Position numbers and translations under genes: made by a program
Notes under the pieces: generated by a model
Database searches by the model: none
The model's input: only the letters and a program-made list of their open reading frames with translations
Told to the model about the DNA's origin: nothing
Origin: Lepraria neglecta
Taxonomy: Eukaryota; Ascomycota; Lecanoromycetes; Lecanorales; Stereocaulaceae
Direction of reading: 5' to 3'
Assembly: GCA_033220425.1 (NCBI GenBank)
Contig: CM065649.1
Span: forward strand, 3,596,001 to 3,660,000
DNA: 64,000 nt
Shown: positions 25,415-36,633 of the stretch, piece by piece
Position numbering within the stretch: the first letter of the stretch is position 1
How the letters are laid out: every line of letters starts with the position of its first letter

Positions 25415-25917
25415 CACAGATCAATTGGGATCATGATCAAAATTACTGAGGGATTAGACTTTTACGAATCTTGAAGACACATCTTCAATCTGCTAGCGGC
25501 GAAAACATGCGCGCTTGCCGCTTTTGGCCGCTAGGCTTGGCGGAGGAACTAAGTCACCATCCAAAGGCGCATTGGAATTACGAGGTACTTTGATTATTAT
25601 GACCGAATATCTTAATGATAGAGCTGGGAATGAGAAGAGGATCCGTCATTGTTCCTTGACTTTGCTCAGAATCGAGCTAAATTAGACTGCATCCTAACGC
25701 TGCGGGGAATTACAATTCCGCCCAACCCCAAGAGTAGTACATGATTGGTGTTAAGATGCTCTACCTTGGAGTTTAATAGTGTGGCCCCATAGACTCTTTG
25801 CTCACAATCCCATGAACGGCCTTGCTCCACCAAAACATATTGTTCTTACTAACTAATCTTTGGCCTTGTTGCAGCACTCTGGCACACGTCTTGGAATCTT
25901 GCTAGCGAAACTTCGCC
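25415..25917. other. Edge of the accessory island, no gene
   Basis: Contains the ALG7 promoter and the 3' flank of the broken F-box gene. Nothing else seen. Confidence 0.5.
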
Positions 25918-27206
25918 TCAATCTTCGTGGCTGTCGTTGAGAATCAGTCCAAGGACTTTCAGTTCAGGATAACGCCGCAAACGATCCCGAACGAAAGTGT
26001 GCAGAACCTCAAGGACAGCCTCACTGCTCCAGCGATAGGCTTCAAACGGCGACATATCATCACGGAGGCAGAGTGACCGCACATTTGGTGGCAGCCGTCC
26101 GTTAAGAGGTAGTTTTCCTCCTGGATCCATCACCATAAGCAACACAATGGGAATCTCCAATTCGACGAGGTTTTCGAAGTCTCTCAGGGAATTTAGCGTG
26201 CCTCGAATGCCAAAATTAGGCATCGGGTCCTCGTACCAGAAGTCGCCCCAGCTGTAGCATTGGACTGATATGATAAGGCTCTCAAGTGTCGCCTTGCCCG
26301 TCTCCAGCGCGGCCCTCAAATCCCCACAATCAAGAACCCGAGGTGGGTCAACTTCCAGCCCCACTTCACACATAAAGTCGTATTCCAAGTATTTAAGACT
26401 TGGGTTACTGCAAGTAGGCTGGCCAGCATGCCTTCCTCAGCATGACTTCTTCTGAGGCACAACCTCGTCAGCGTGTTGGCGCGAGGCGGCTTAGTCGGCC
26501 AGGTGAAGTAGCTGCGTTCTTCTGGTATGACTGCTCGGGATTCTTGGAGAGCAGACAGGTAGAAGAACGGCAGTACATGGGCTAGTTCGTGAGAGAAGCC
26601 CATGTATATTGTGATGTCTCTTGGGCCTATATCAACGCATAGATCGATCTTTCGAAGTTGATTGAAATTTGATAATCCCGCTGGTGGAGCATCTGAGCAG
26701 AGGGACCGCCTGAACATTGCACCGAGGAAGGCCAAACCCAGATCATCGTTGTAACCAATTGTGAGCGAAGCAAGGTTGGAAAGCTGGGAAAGGAAGATCG
26801 CTTGGTAAACCTTCAGATTGCCCTTTCTAATTAATGGTACCCTGTACTCTTCTGCAGTAAGTGGCTCAGCCCATGTAATCGACGGATGGAGGTCAGATTC
26901 CTTCACAATAGCCAATCTAGCCTCGAAGTCCTTGTCGCTGAGTCCGGAAACGTTGGTTTCAAAGATCTCTCCGCTGTCCTGAACGACAAAATTGACGTTT
27001 TGGATGAAGTTGGCAGCCTTTTAAGATCCCAGGGCTTTGCGCAGCAAGAGGTGGGTGGCAGGACTATGGATATCTTTGTAAAGTAGCGGATTTACTACCT
27101 GATGGAGAAACTTGGAGGTGCGGGCGAGGGTGGACTTGTCCGCTGTAAGAAGCTGTGACGATAACAGTTGAATGACTTCTGTCGGCATTTCTGATAAACT
27201 CGACAT
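25918..27206 (-). pseudogene. Broken F-box protein gene
   Basis: ATG at 27206 opens an F-box: MPTEVIQLLSSQLL, then LARTSKFLHQVVNPLLYKDI. The same frame then meets a TAA at 27021..27023 and continues, still readable, through LSNLASLTIGYNDDLGLAFL to about 26410. There a one-base frameshift moves the reading to the next frame (LKYLEYDFMCEVGLEVDPP) to a stop at 25918. No GT..AG intron fits either break, so I call it a pseudogene. Family role when intact: SCF ubiquitin-ligase substrate receptor with LRR-like C-terminal half. Fungal F-box families of this kind expand and decay often. Two introns with odd signals or sequencing error remain possible. Confidence 0.7.
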
Positions 27207-27877
27207 GGCTTGAATCGAATTCAGTTTTCAAAAAGTCGCCAACACCTAAAATGAAGACGGGAAAATGTTTTAATTCGTGGTAATTCAGGCAACAGTATCA
27301 AACATATGCCTATGATGAGGAGAGGTGCCTTACCAAAGTTCAGCTTGCTCGGAAATGGATTCTGTGAGCTGCAGGATATGAAACATCTCACCAGAAGGAA
27401 CGCTTGCTTGACTCAACGATCGAACAAATCGAAGCTTAACACAACTCTTCTTGGCAACGATGGAATGAGAATAGGTACTCCGTATGCCATTATGACTGCG
27501 GTGCGTGGTGCTAAATATGATTGGCATCTTGGAAATGTCAATTGACAAGTCAAATGAAACAAAAGAAAGGAAGGTTAGTCGAGATTGCAGAAGCATATTA
27601 AATAGGGGCCTCCTTCCTTAGCGATCCCCCGCATTAGAAACGTCAACATATGAGCACTTCAGTCCAACCATCCATTCTCTAAACAAACGCTACACGGAAA
27701 TGGTCCTTAGCTCCACGCGCCAGCACCGCCGTTACCAGCCATCCTCCCTCCACATCACGACACTCCAAACGAGACACAGTTGCATCAACATTTCCTTCGT
27801 TTGCAACGTGTCATTTCCCAGCTAGCAGTATTGAAGGCTTATGCCACGAAGATGCTACCCTAGTACAGCTAAACGCG
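27207..27877. other. Gene-free stretch
   Basis: Only a short frame at 27330..27596 (minus), unrecognised and without splice support. No repeat seen. Confidence 0.4.
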
Positions 27878-28663
27878 TTAAGCTCTTTGACAAATGTTTA
27901 TCTGATTTGTTGTCGTGGGTCCCAAGACCGCATCCAATCCTCGCTCAGTACTTGCAGCTATGATGGCTCGGATATTTAGGGAAGTTGACTGCATCCCTAA
28001 TTCTGTGCAAAGTCTTTCGTTGGCGTCTGCTGCGCAAGCATTCAGATGTTGATCTTGCACGTCTAACCTCCATCTACTCCAGGCGGCCATTCTGGCTCCC
28101 CTGCCAACGAGGTCCCAGATGTCGCCGCTCGCAGAATTGACATTATACTGGTGTATTGCATTGGGTTCACCACAATTCCCATTCAGTCGATGTCGTGGTT
28201 GCACCCCGGTGTCAGAACACCGTCCCGTTACTATCTCCGCATAGCACGCATTCAGCTGCTGATAGATCTGGGAAGTGTATTCTGGCTTCCTTGGGTTGAG
28301 CCAGTTGTAGACGAAGATCAAGCCGGCGTTTGAGACGGAGCCGGAAAAGTAAAGTTCGTTTCCAACAGGCAGCACAACCATCGCAACTGGTTTTGTTTGA
28401 GAGCTGAGAATGTTTTGGTAGTCGGCGGTGTTGACCATTTCGTTCCAAGCCTGTCTCGCTAGGCCGATCAAAGTTCTGTCGTCGAATAACGAAGTGTCTT
28501 GACTGTAGGTTGCGTGTAGGGTGTGAATGTTGATGTTGTTGGCTTTTGCTGATGGATTCCAGGCAATCCCAAGTGGAGGCGGAACGGCAATAATATGGAA
28601 AAGGAATGCTAAGAGATTGATCAAAATAAAAAGGGTTCGTCGCCAATTGCCTGATGAATACAT
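27878..28663 (-). CDS. Secreted or membrane-anchored protein of unknown function, possible deaminase-like zinc site
   Basis: Single exon, 261 residues, ATG at 28663. Residues 8-28 are strongly hydrophobic after two Arg (RRTLFILINLLAFLFHII), a signal peptide or anchor. The rest is soluble. A run NGNCGEPNAIHQY and a later CAADANERLC are spaced like the Cys-x-Glu and paired-Cys zinc ligands of some fungal deaminase-fold proteins; this is a weak, eye-level resemblance. The family is not firmly recognised. The reading frame is intact while its neighbours on both sides are broken, which suggests it is still under selection. Located in the accessory island. Confidence 0.6.
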   Translation of the reverse strand: MYSSGNWRRTLFILINLLAFLFHIIAVPPPLGIAWNPSAKANNINIHTLHATYSQDTSLFDDRTLIGLARQAWNEMVNTADYQNILSSQTKPVAMVVLPVGNELYFSGSVSNAGLIFVYNWLNPRKPEYTSQIYQQLNACYAEIVTGRCSDTGVQPRHRLNGNCGEPNAIHQYNVNSASGDIWDLVGRGARMAAWSRWRLDVQDQHLNACAADANERLCTELGMQSTSLNIRAIIAASTERGLDAVLGPTTTNQINICQRA

Positions 28664-29871
28664 CCCGGCGAGATGTTTTGGAATCCTTTGACCCCCTAGG
28701 GTGAAGTGATTCGCTCTTTAATTGTCGACGTCTGCTTATCGTTGTTACTCGTACCGAAGCAAAAGCGCGATAGTACAGGAAGGAACCTCCTTAACGAATC
28801 GCTGGGTGTGCTATCAGCGCTGGCCACTGCGAACAGCCATTATATATCAGCCATATGGACTGCAACATTTCTACCAGCTGCTTCTGTATTCCCTGTTACT
28901 CTCGAAACCATCTGACGCCGCTCCTTTCCAGGGCATTACGTGACATTGTAGGAGGAGGCTGTCAAAATCCTCCTCCTGTGTCCTGAGAGGCTATGCTACC
29001 TGTACCGTATTCTACTGGATTCATTGCCATCGTTCAATTCTTTTGCTGAAGTGAAACACAGGATAAGGAGCCAATGGTGTCGTAACCAGTTAGAAAGCTA
29101 GATACAAATGCTGAGCCGCAATTCCCACCTTTGTCATTCCCTTACACTTCAGCTTGCTTAGTCCGCATGCCACTTCCTACAAACGTATTTCATCCTATTC
29201 CTTCGGCTGCGTTGCGCTCACGTCTCATATCAGGAGGATTATGCTTCGTTTGATCCTGAGTGTGCGTGATAGTGGGTAAGCAGCCTGCTTTGGTTGGAGG
29301 TTCGATGCTTCTAGAACGTGAAACCAGACTAGCACCAGCCATGTCACGCTGGATGGTACGTTTACAGCAAGATGGATTCGTTTCAAGCCCATGGAAAATT
29401 GGATTCACAGACAGCCTCACAACGTTCAACGCCGCTGTCACTGTCATCCCGCCCTCAAGACAAGTAACCACCCTTTGCAGGATGTGCACTTAATCCCATC
29501 AACTCCAGCAACGATCGGTGCCTCCGGGCGAAGCCAATCCTGATACCCCTTAATGTCTTTTTTCGAGATGAAGCTATTGGAGGCTTCTATATTCCAATAA
29601 GTTTCATGTGCTATACCAAGACCGAGGCATTCCCATCAGGGCCGCAGTCCAAGTCGAAGGAGTTTCTGGATAACACGCTAGTTGTACAGATTCCAGCGCA
29701 ATCACGAGCTTCAGGCTGTACAGGAGATTGAAAGGACACTTGTCTCATAAGAGAAGGGCCGTAATGAATATAAAATGGTCTGTGAGAATCGATCCTCATT
29801 TATTACTCTCTGTCAGTCTTGTCACGAATTCTTGCTTTACCTATCACGCCTATTTCCTCTCGATCAGCAAT
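28664..29871. other. 1.2 kb gene-free stretch
   Basis: No frame with a domain on either strand. Probably promoter of the secreted-protein gene on the left and old promoter of the SGNH hydrolase on the right. Confidence 0.45.
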
Positions 29872-31632
29872 ATGACGAAACCATGGCGAATCTTGGTGGC
29901 AGTAACCCCCGCTATGCTCCATCATTGCCTAGCTTTATCCTATCCCGGAACACTGGATAGCTTTGCAGGCCTCCCTTATAGAGCACTGCAACTGCGAGAC
30001 GACCCACCAGACGCAGGTGATTTCTCGGCCGTCACGGGGTTCGAAGCAATTGGAGACTCATACGCAGCGGGAATTGGAGACGGATCTCCTTACGACGATA
30101 ATTCAACTTGTGCAAGAGGCGATACAGCTTATCCCAATTTGATGGATCAAGATGTGAGGTTCGGAGGATCTGCAGGACGCACATTCCAATTTCTCGCCTG
30201 CTCGCGCGCCACATCGCAAGACATACTCAACCAGCAAGCCCCCATATTAGGGGGGGATCAGTAGGTGATAACACTTTCCGCAGGGGGCAATGATGTTGGA
30301 CTTTCCAACATTCTTGATGCCTGCATCTTCCAGTGGTCCGGGGGTACGCTCAATCCATACAATGGCAAGAGCTGCTCCGACACAGTAGCCGATTCGCAGT
30401 CCATCATCGATAATCAATTATCTGGATATCTTAACACGCTCTATGCCGCTGTCATTCCTAAGCTGGGCACTAATCCGGCCTTCTCGGGCAGACTTTATGT
30501 CACCGGCTACGCCGAGTTCTTCAATCTAGACACAGCCGGTTGCAATGATTAGACTTTGTCGTTCTGGTACAACACTATTGGCAAGCAGTGCTTGACGCAA
30601 AAGTTGAGAACGACTCTCAACAACATGGTCGATGCCGTCAACAGCAAGATCTCTGACGCCATCGCTGCGGCAGGAGACCAAGTAGTGTTCGTCAATTACG
30701 ACCAATATTTCACTATGTATGGCGGCCGCTACTGTGAGAACAATATCATAGAGCCGGATACGAGCCGGGTGGGTTTGATATTCTATGAATGAAATACCGT
30801 CGATCCAGGAGAGCCTTCACTTGATGACCCAAATACCGAGCTGAAGCGTTCTTCCCCTGATACATCGAACGGTACTTTTGCAGGCGACCTTAACGACTTT
30901 GTCACACAAACCCTCCAAAATAACCCGGACTGGACTTACGGCGCTCTTGGGGGACCATCAGACGAAGCGATTGTGATAGAACCATCCGCGTCCAACTCCA
31001 ATACAGAAGCAAGCAACGGAACATGCCTGTTTAAAGGAATGGGAGATACGAAGGACCAGCTTGGCTTTGTACAATCAAAGCTCCCATTGACATGGCTTCG
31101 GGTCTTTCATCCCCGACCTCAGGCGTCTGCTCTGATTGCAAATTACGTCATGTTCCACATACAACTTGACCAAGCAAAGGTTCTACAAGCCTCCGTTGGC
31201 CCCGAAATTGCCAGCATGACACAGTGCGCTGTGAACATGGGACCTAACTCAACTTTAGTATCCGTGCCATGCTGTGAGTATGGCTCGGATCCCAACGAGT
31301 CATTAATACCACAGAATTACTGCCAATGTGGAGACGAGGGAGCCTCGGTGTTCAGTATCGACACCAATGGAGGCTATGATTACACCACCAATTCAGGTCC
31401 TACTGTAACCAGGGTGACATGGACGGCGGAGTCTATGACGGTATAATGTGCTCTTTCCCAAGCACGACAGCGTACCAGACTTATAACGCCAAGGCCAGAC
31501 GGGGCGGTCAACCTCCCCCTTACACCTGCTCCCGAGCTCAATAAATGGTAGAACAATCCTGTCTGCTTTGGAAGTTATCCTTCGAACCCCGCACCGGCAG
31601 GACCGGCTGAGACTTGTAGCTGTATCCCATGA
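29872..31632 (+). pseudogene. Broken secreted SGNH/GDSL-type hydrolase
   Basis: ATG at 29872 opens MTKPWRILVAVTPAMLHHCLA, a signal peptide. The catalytic-Ser block GDSYAAGIGDG, the GGND block (SAGGNDVGL) and a C-terminal FHP with the likely catalytic His are all readable in one frame, but that frame carries stops at 30262 (TAG), 30550 (TAG) and 30790 (TGA). After about 31400 the coding shifts frame (GDMDGGVYDGIMCSFPSTTA) and shifts again near 31545 before a final stop at 31632. At 30550 and 30790 the neighbouring residues (TLSFWY, IFYE..NTVD) make a lost Trp likely. Family role: extracellular lipase/esterase. The body is otherwise well preserved, so the loss looks recent. Confidence 0.8.
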
Positions 31633-32145
31633 GTATGTAAATGTTGTTAAGAAAGGTGCTGTACGGACTTCCAGCAAGCTTGGTTTGGGAATTGCCTGAT
31701 GGCGATAAAAGAATATCACTTTAGGTATAAGGTTGAACGCATTCGTCTTTGAAGGTTCTGGCCAGCCACGAATGAAAGAAACTCGGCGCTGTCAGTCACC
31801 TGCAGGATGCCGCTGATTATGCTTGAGTCCCTGGGGAAAGCCGGGACAGGCATCTTGGGTTTCTGGGGTTATGACCCAGGCGGTCGGCCTCGGATTATGC
31901 AAGACTGTCTCTTTCCATGTCTTATGTACGATAGACCCCTCATTTTGTGTAACTCCCATAGCTCGTCAGGCCTGTACCTCCATTCTCTTTATTAACGAAC
32001 ACAGTCTCACCTTCATCTTCTCGCCCAAGCTCATTCCACATAAATATCTCCAGAGCATCCGAGTCAAACATCAAAAAACTGTACTGTTCCACGAAATCAC
32101 ACGAAAAAGCGCATCTCCAACCCATCACCAACTCAGTCAGCCAAC
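31633..32145. other. Short gene-free stretch
   Basis: No supported feature. Confidence 0.4.
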
Positions 32146-32596
32146 ATATGCATCCGCACGAGTCATACCGAAACTTGCACCAAGTGCGCCACCGCTCAAA
32201 CACTAGGAACCATCCTCAAAGCCTGCGAAAATGCACCGTGCACCGAGTTCAAGGAGAACACCGAAAACTATGAAATTAAATGCCAATCTTCCAACACCAA
32301 CCCCGCAGTGACGCCTGAGATCTATCGTCTGCGGTTCCTGTCGATTAAGCTCAAGATCCTTCAAGCAAATCTGCAGAAATCGACATATCCGTGGAAATCA
32401 TGGGGAGAAGTCGTGGCGGGGTTTTGTCAAGGGGAAAGGCAAGGAGGATTGGGAGGAAGTTTTGACGATAAGGGAGGAGATTGAGAGGGTTGGGGGTTTT
32501 TGTGTATGGGAGGGATGTGAGGGTGGAGTTTGGAGGGTCTGCTTGTCGGCTGAGCTTGTTTCTGCAGGAAGCGTGGGCTTGGGGGCGATAGGCTAG
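32146..32596 (+). pseudogene. Broken copy of a small Cys-rich protein gene
   Basis: Starting at 32146 the frame reads CIRTSHTETCTKCATAQT after an ATA where the start codon should be. It continues through CENAPCTEFKENTENYEIKC and LKILQANLQKSTYPWKSWGE, then the likely coding passes to another frame (GKEDWEEVLTIREEIERV) to a stop at 32596. The layout (CxxC near the start, a middle Cys pair, then TYP.KSW.EV) parallels the intact gene at 32887, so the two are tandem paralogues. An unrecognised intron could explain the frame change but not the missing ATG. Confidence 0.5.
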
Positions 32597-32886
32597 TCCA
32601 TTGTTCTCTGGACCTAGGTCCTGTTCTTCGACCATGGTACTCCGAGACATTTGTTGTCTGCGCAAGAGTAAAGGCCCTTTACTATCCCTTTCCTTGTAAG
32701 GCCTCACAATAGTCTTGTTCCAAGACCAACTCTTAAGAAGGCTCTCGTAATTTCTCGCCCTTCGTTCTTAGTGGCCACACATCCAGCCTCAATCACATCA
32801 TCCGGTCGATCTTCAGGCTACCTAAGTATCATCCTCTGGCACTCCCACAAGGCTAGAACCCACGTCAGTGTTCTCCGTCTATCAAA

Positions 32887-33257
32887 ATGTGTGTCAAGTT
32901 CCGAGTCACTGAGCGCTGCGTCGAGTGCCACGCAAATTCAGACCTCAGGACAGTCCTCAGGATCGACGAATCCATTACTTACAAGGATATCGTGTGCCAG
33001 GCTTGTAATGGTAAGCAGGAAGTAGCTAATATGCTAGCAATTGCCAACATGTGCGTCATCAAGCGTCTTATAACAAGGAGTTTGCACTTGTCGATAGGCT
33101 GAAGACGCTGACATATCCAGAAAAGTCATGGTTGGAAGTCATGAGAGGTCTGGAATGGGGCGAGAGAATGGAGGCGTATGAGGAGATATTTGCATTGCAG
33201 AGGGATATCGTTGCGCTCTTGGATGAGTGTGAACAGAGGGAGGAGAGCGAAGGATAA
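32887..33257 (+). CDS. Small cysteine-rich protein, intact tandem paralogue
   Basis: Two exons, 32887..33010 and 33064..33257, joined over a 53-base GTAAGC..AAG intron with a GCTAAT branch site, encode 105 residues. It starts MCVKFRVTERCVECHANSD and has a second pair VCQACN, a zinc-ribbon-like CxxC..CxxC layout. The C-terminal half is charged and helical (TYPEKSWLEVMRGLEWGERM). No signal peptide is seen, so it is probably intracellular. Small Cys-pair proteins of this style occur in plant-associated ascomycetes; function unknown. It lies between its broken copy and a retrotransposon fossil. Confidence 0.6.
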
Positions 33258-33369
33258 TTGGAGCAGGTTGGCGGGTGCCATTTTCAGGCAGGAAGCGATG
33301 GTCAGATTGGAGGAGGGCTGGCTTTGGCTCCAAGCCGTGGAGCGTAAGTGTCCAGGTCGTCGTAGTTGT

Positions 33370-34548
33370 CAGCAGGGAGAAGACTAAGATGACAGGATAT
33401 TACTGGCTTTTTCGACGAGGAAGATTTGCCAGGAGAAGAAGAATCCTTAGAGGGCTTAGGCTTATTGGGATAAATACGGTCGATGTGACCTTTCTGATGA
33501 CAGATACGACAGTCCTTATTACGCTATGTGCAAGAAGGCTTCTGGTGACCCTTGAATCCACAGCAGGAGCAAGATTCGTTGGAATTAGACTCAGGTGTAG
33601 TCCTTGTCCAGTGAGCAGAGACCTCGTTCTTCATTCCCTGCTCATGATAAATAAGGCCCTTGACAGCATCGTCGAAAGTAATGGAATTATCCTTCCGAGC
33701 CTTCTTTTTCAGGACAGTACGGTACTGATTCCACTCAGGACCTAGATTATTGAGAAGTGTCAGAAGGATAACATCCTTCAACTCAACGTTAAGGTCTGTC
33801 ATTTCTGTCCAGACCGTCTTGAACTCAGTTGACATATTAGTAATAGAGCCTTTGTAAGAGATGGACGATAATTTGGACAACGCCGCCCATTTAGCGGCGA
33901 GTCCTGAGGGGGTAAATTTCTCCTTCAGAAACTCCAGGGTCTGAGCAGACGTCCGAGATGACGACGTCTCAATATCCAAGAACTGCTGGACGTCCTGAGA
34001 GCACATATAACCCAGTCGGGCAGAGGCCCGGCCGTCTTGAGCATCCCAAGAGTTCTGATCTCTTAGACTCTCAGCCTTCACAGCCTCAGAAGACCCATCA
34101 GGAACGGGGCCAGGGCGAGGACGAGGATAAGTGCCGTCGACATACTTAAGAAGGAGGGCGTCAGCAAGAGCAAATTGCATGTTGCGCCACCAGGTCTTAA
34201 AATTTTCGGGGCCTTTGAGCTTGGCGAAGCCGAACAAGCCACGTCCTTCCTCCATGATGGGGAGGTGGGCGGGGCGGAGTGGAAGGAGTCAAATAATGGT
34301 GTTTTGAAGGGTGCAGCGGAAGCAGTAAGTGGATTATTTCAAAACCCCGGGCTCATAACCTGTTGCAATGGCAGAAAACACTCAATTGACTGACTAGCTA
34401 AGAGATAGGAATCTATGGAGTACTAATAGACATTTCTGTCTATTTGCTAACAATTCTGCCTGTGACTAGCGGAGAAAGACAATGGAATCGCATAAAGAGC
34501 AATCAGGCAACCAGATTGCAATGTTGCATTAAATAACAATACATAACA
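33370..34548 (-). mobile_element. Ty1/Copia LTR retrotransposon fossil (LTR, primer-binding site and gag only)
   Basis: Reading leftward: a likely 5' LTR (about 34548..34362, 187 bases, TGTTATG..CAACA ends), then a primer-binding site near 34361..34348 complementary to the anticodon arm of initiator tRNA-Met (GGTTATGAGCCC), as known for copia-type half-tRNA priming, then gag from 34254 with a UBN2-type Copia gag domain and CCHC-knuckle-like cysteines. No protease, integrase, reverse transcriptase or second LTR follows, so the element is broken: one large truncation plus about one or two smaller breaks. Most of gag is still readable, pointing to a fairly young insertion, but with a single LTR its age cannot be measured. 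Confidence 0.8.
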
Positions 34549-35127
34549 ACGAAGTCAATGGGAATGGGCAAGCTCAACTGCGAATCATGATATTGGGACT
34601 AGCGTTCGATCTTCAAATGTAATTCGCTGGGACCTTCGAGGGCGAAGACGTAGGGGAGCCTGACTTTGTTTGCGTTGAGCTTGGTTGGTGTCAAGCAGAG
34701 CCTCCGTTGTTAGACTTTGTATCTATAGCGAGGACAATCTGAACCCTTCCTCGAACCTTTGTACCATTGGTGCTTCCTCTCTGAGGCCTCAAACCCTCTG
34801 GAGATTACTTGTGTCACAACTCGCTCCTTGAAAGCTTAATGCATAGGCTCGCTTGGTAATTGTATTCATCGTTCTCGGCGAATCATTCGATGTGGGACGC
34901 GGAAGTTCCATGGAATCTTCTTAGGCGGCAGTCAGTAGTGGACATCAGTGTGTTGAAATATCGTGTACGCTGCTGTCTCCAAATCCTCACGGCGAAAGCT
35001 GTTCTCCTGGGCATTGCCTACCGATTGGCGAAGTCTAATATCAATATCATCCATCACAATGGTTTTGGTAGGTGTAGGAGGTTCTTCCGATTGATGTAAA
35101 TTTCGAATCCAGCGTTCGGGATGGCTT
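34549..35127. other. Gene-free flank of the Copia fossil
   Basis: No supported feature. The bases next to the LTR (ACGAA at 34549) could be one half of a target-site duplication, but the other end of the element is missing. Confidence 0.4.
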
Positions 35128-36117
35128 TCAATCCAAGTATTGGGTGTGTAGGTGGCGGCGTTGGCTGAAAGAGAAATCTGATAATACGTGATACCGGAAG
35201 TTGATCCACTCGTTGCCTTCTTTTATCTTGATGTACGCCTCAATCTCCAGTCGTCTCAGTCTTGACACATGATGTGATGTTATCGAAAAGGCGACACAGC
35301 CTGTCAAATTTCTTAAATCAATGCACACAATGCTCTTCTTATACATCACAGCTCTGGACTCGTTGCGCAATCGATGTGAAGTTCGGGTAAGGGCCAGGCA
35401 TTGGCTCGTTGGTTTAGTCACGATGGCTCGGCAAGCTTTAATTCTCAGCGGTAAAACCATCTCGTAGATGACATTGCGTATTTCGGCAGGTAACTCCAGG
35501 AAACGAAAGGTATCACAAGCATAGGTCGAGATCTGATGCGGCTTGCTTGTGTGACCTTCGAGATATTGACGATCCTGCTTGTCTATTTCCTCATCACTCC
35601 ATCCTGCCCGCCCCAAAATCTGTCGAACGGGTAGATTCTTCCTTATGGAATATTTGGTGTACCCCACGAGATAGCGAAGAATTTTCGGGTATCTGCCCTC
35701 AGCAAAAGAGCGCTCACACCGTTCATACTCGTTTTTAAGGTCTGCGTCCGAACGTAGCGCGTCTCCCGCGGCCAAGAGCCTTCTCCAGAAGTAGCTGTCC
35801 TCAGCAACGATGTACACGTGGCATATCGGCTTGATATCCAAGAGCCTGAAAGTCCGTTTCCCCTGGTCGCTCTTATTACCCGATTTGGTGCAACGGCCCA
35901 AAACACCACTGGATTGCCTTTTGATAATATCTCTTCTAAAGTCTGTTGCAGTAATAACGATAAGGAGGTTATCCATGGGTTCTTCTGCAAGACCTGGCAC
36001 GGTTGTGGTGCAGATATGCCTGATGATGAGGTATGGTAGGCTTTTCCCAGCGAATGCAGCAGCAAGATCGGCTTTTAGGGCAGTGAATCGTGTGAGAACA
36101 CGACCTCTGTCCTCCAC
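35128..36117 (-). CDS. GrpB-like nucleotidyltransferase domain fused to a fungal LPxEIRNxIYE domain (5' end unresolved)
   Basis: About 329 residues are open in one frame. The N-terminal half resembles GrpB/UPF0157 proteins (nucleotidyltransferase fold): LPYLIIRHICTTTVPGLAEE, then CHVYIVAEDS and FWRRLLAAGDALRSDADL. The C-terminal half starts FRFLELPAEIRNVIYEMVLP, the opening of a widespread fungal domain (F-box-like/2EXR-type), and runs to the stop. The frame begins at a GTG with no ATG before an upstream stop (about 36126), so a first exon is probably missing; none was clear. Both halves are intact in one frame, so a real fusion is likely. Neither substrate nor partner can be told from sequence. 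Confidence 0.6.
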   Translation of the reverse strand: MEDRGRVLTRFTALKADLAAAFAGKSLPYLIIRHICTTTVPGLAEEPMDNLLIVITATDFRRDIIKRQSSGVLGRCTKSGNKSDQGKRTFRLLDIKPICHVYIVAEDSYFWRRLLAAGDALRSDADLKNEYERCERSFAEGRYPKILRYLVGYTKYSIRKNLPVRQILGRAGWSDEEIDKQDRQYLEGHTSKPHQISTYACDTFRFLELPAEIRNVIYEMVLPLRIKACRAIVTKPTSQCLALTRTSHRLRNESRAVMYKKSIVCIDLRNLTGCVAFSITSHHVSRLRRLEIEAYIKIKEGNEWINFRYHVLSDFSFSQRRHLHTQYLD

Positions 36118-36633
36118 GATTGAGACTCAAGAAGCTTGATATGCCTGACGGGCAGCAGACGGATTTGCAATATCTGGCCGGTTCAAACAGCTCCAGTGAC
36201 CGAGTCTTGGGTGAAAAGGCGCAGTGAGGATACAATCGGTTTCAGAGCTGCCGGGAAGAGCCTTCAGAGAAACTCGTAGAAAGGATTGTAGGTGGCATCG
36301 CAGGGCGGAAGATGCGTGCGTTGGATCGGTTAGTTGGTAGCTTTCGATGGCTTGTGCGAGCCATCTTTGCACCTCGGGTACAATCTTGTAAAGAGCAAAC
36401 CATTTGTTTGCTCAGGCATCGAGTCTTACTCACGCACCTTCTGTCACTTGTGTCACACTGCAACAGTATTGGTGACTAGTCCCTTCCTCCGAGATTCCAT
36501 ATCCCATCGGTTTCTACGCCACAAAACGACGTACAATCGTCAAACGTAGCTGCAACAGGTTTCATAGCACGCACATTCCAAAGACCAAGGCCTCGTGCTC
36601 GTTCATCGGATCACCGAAAATTGGCTCGCAAGA

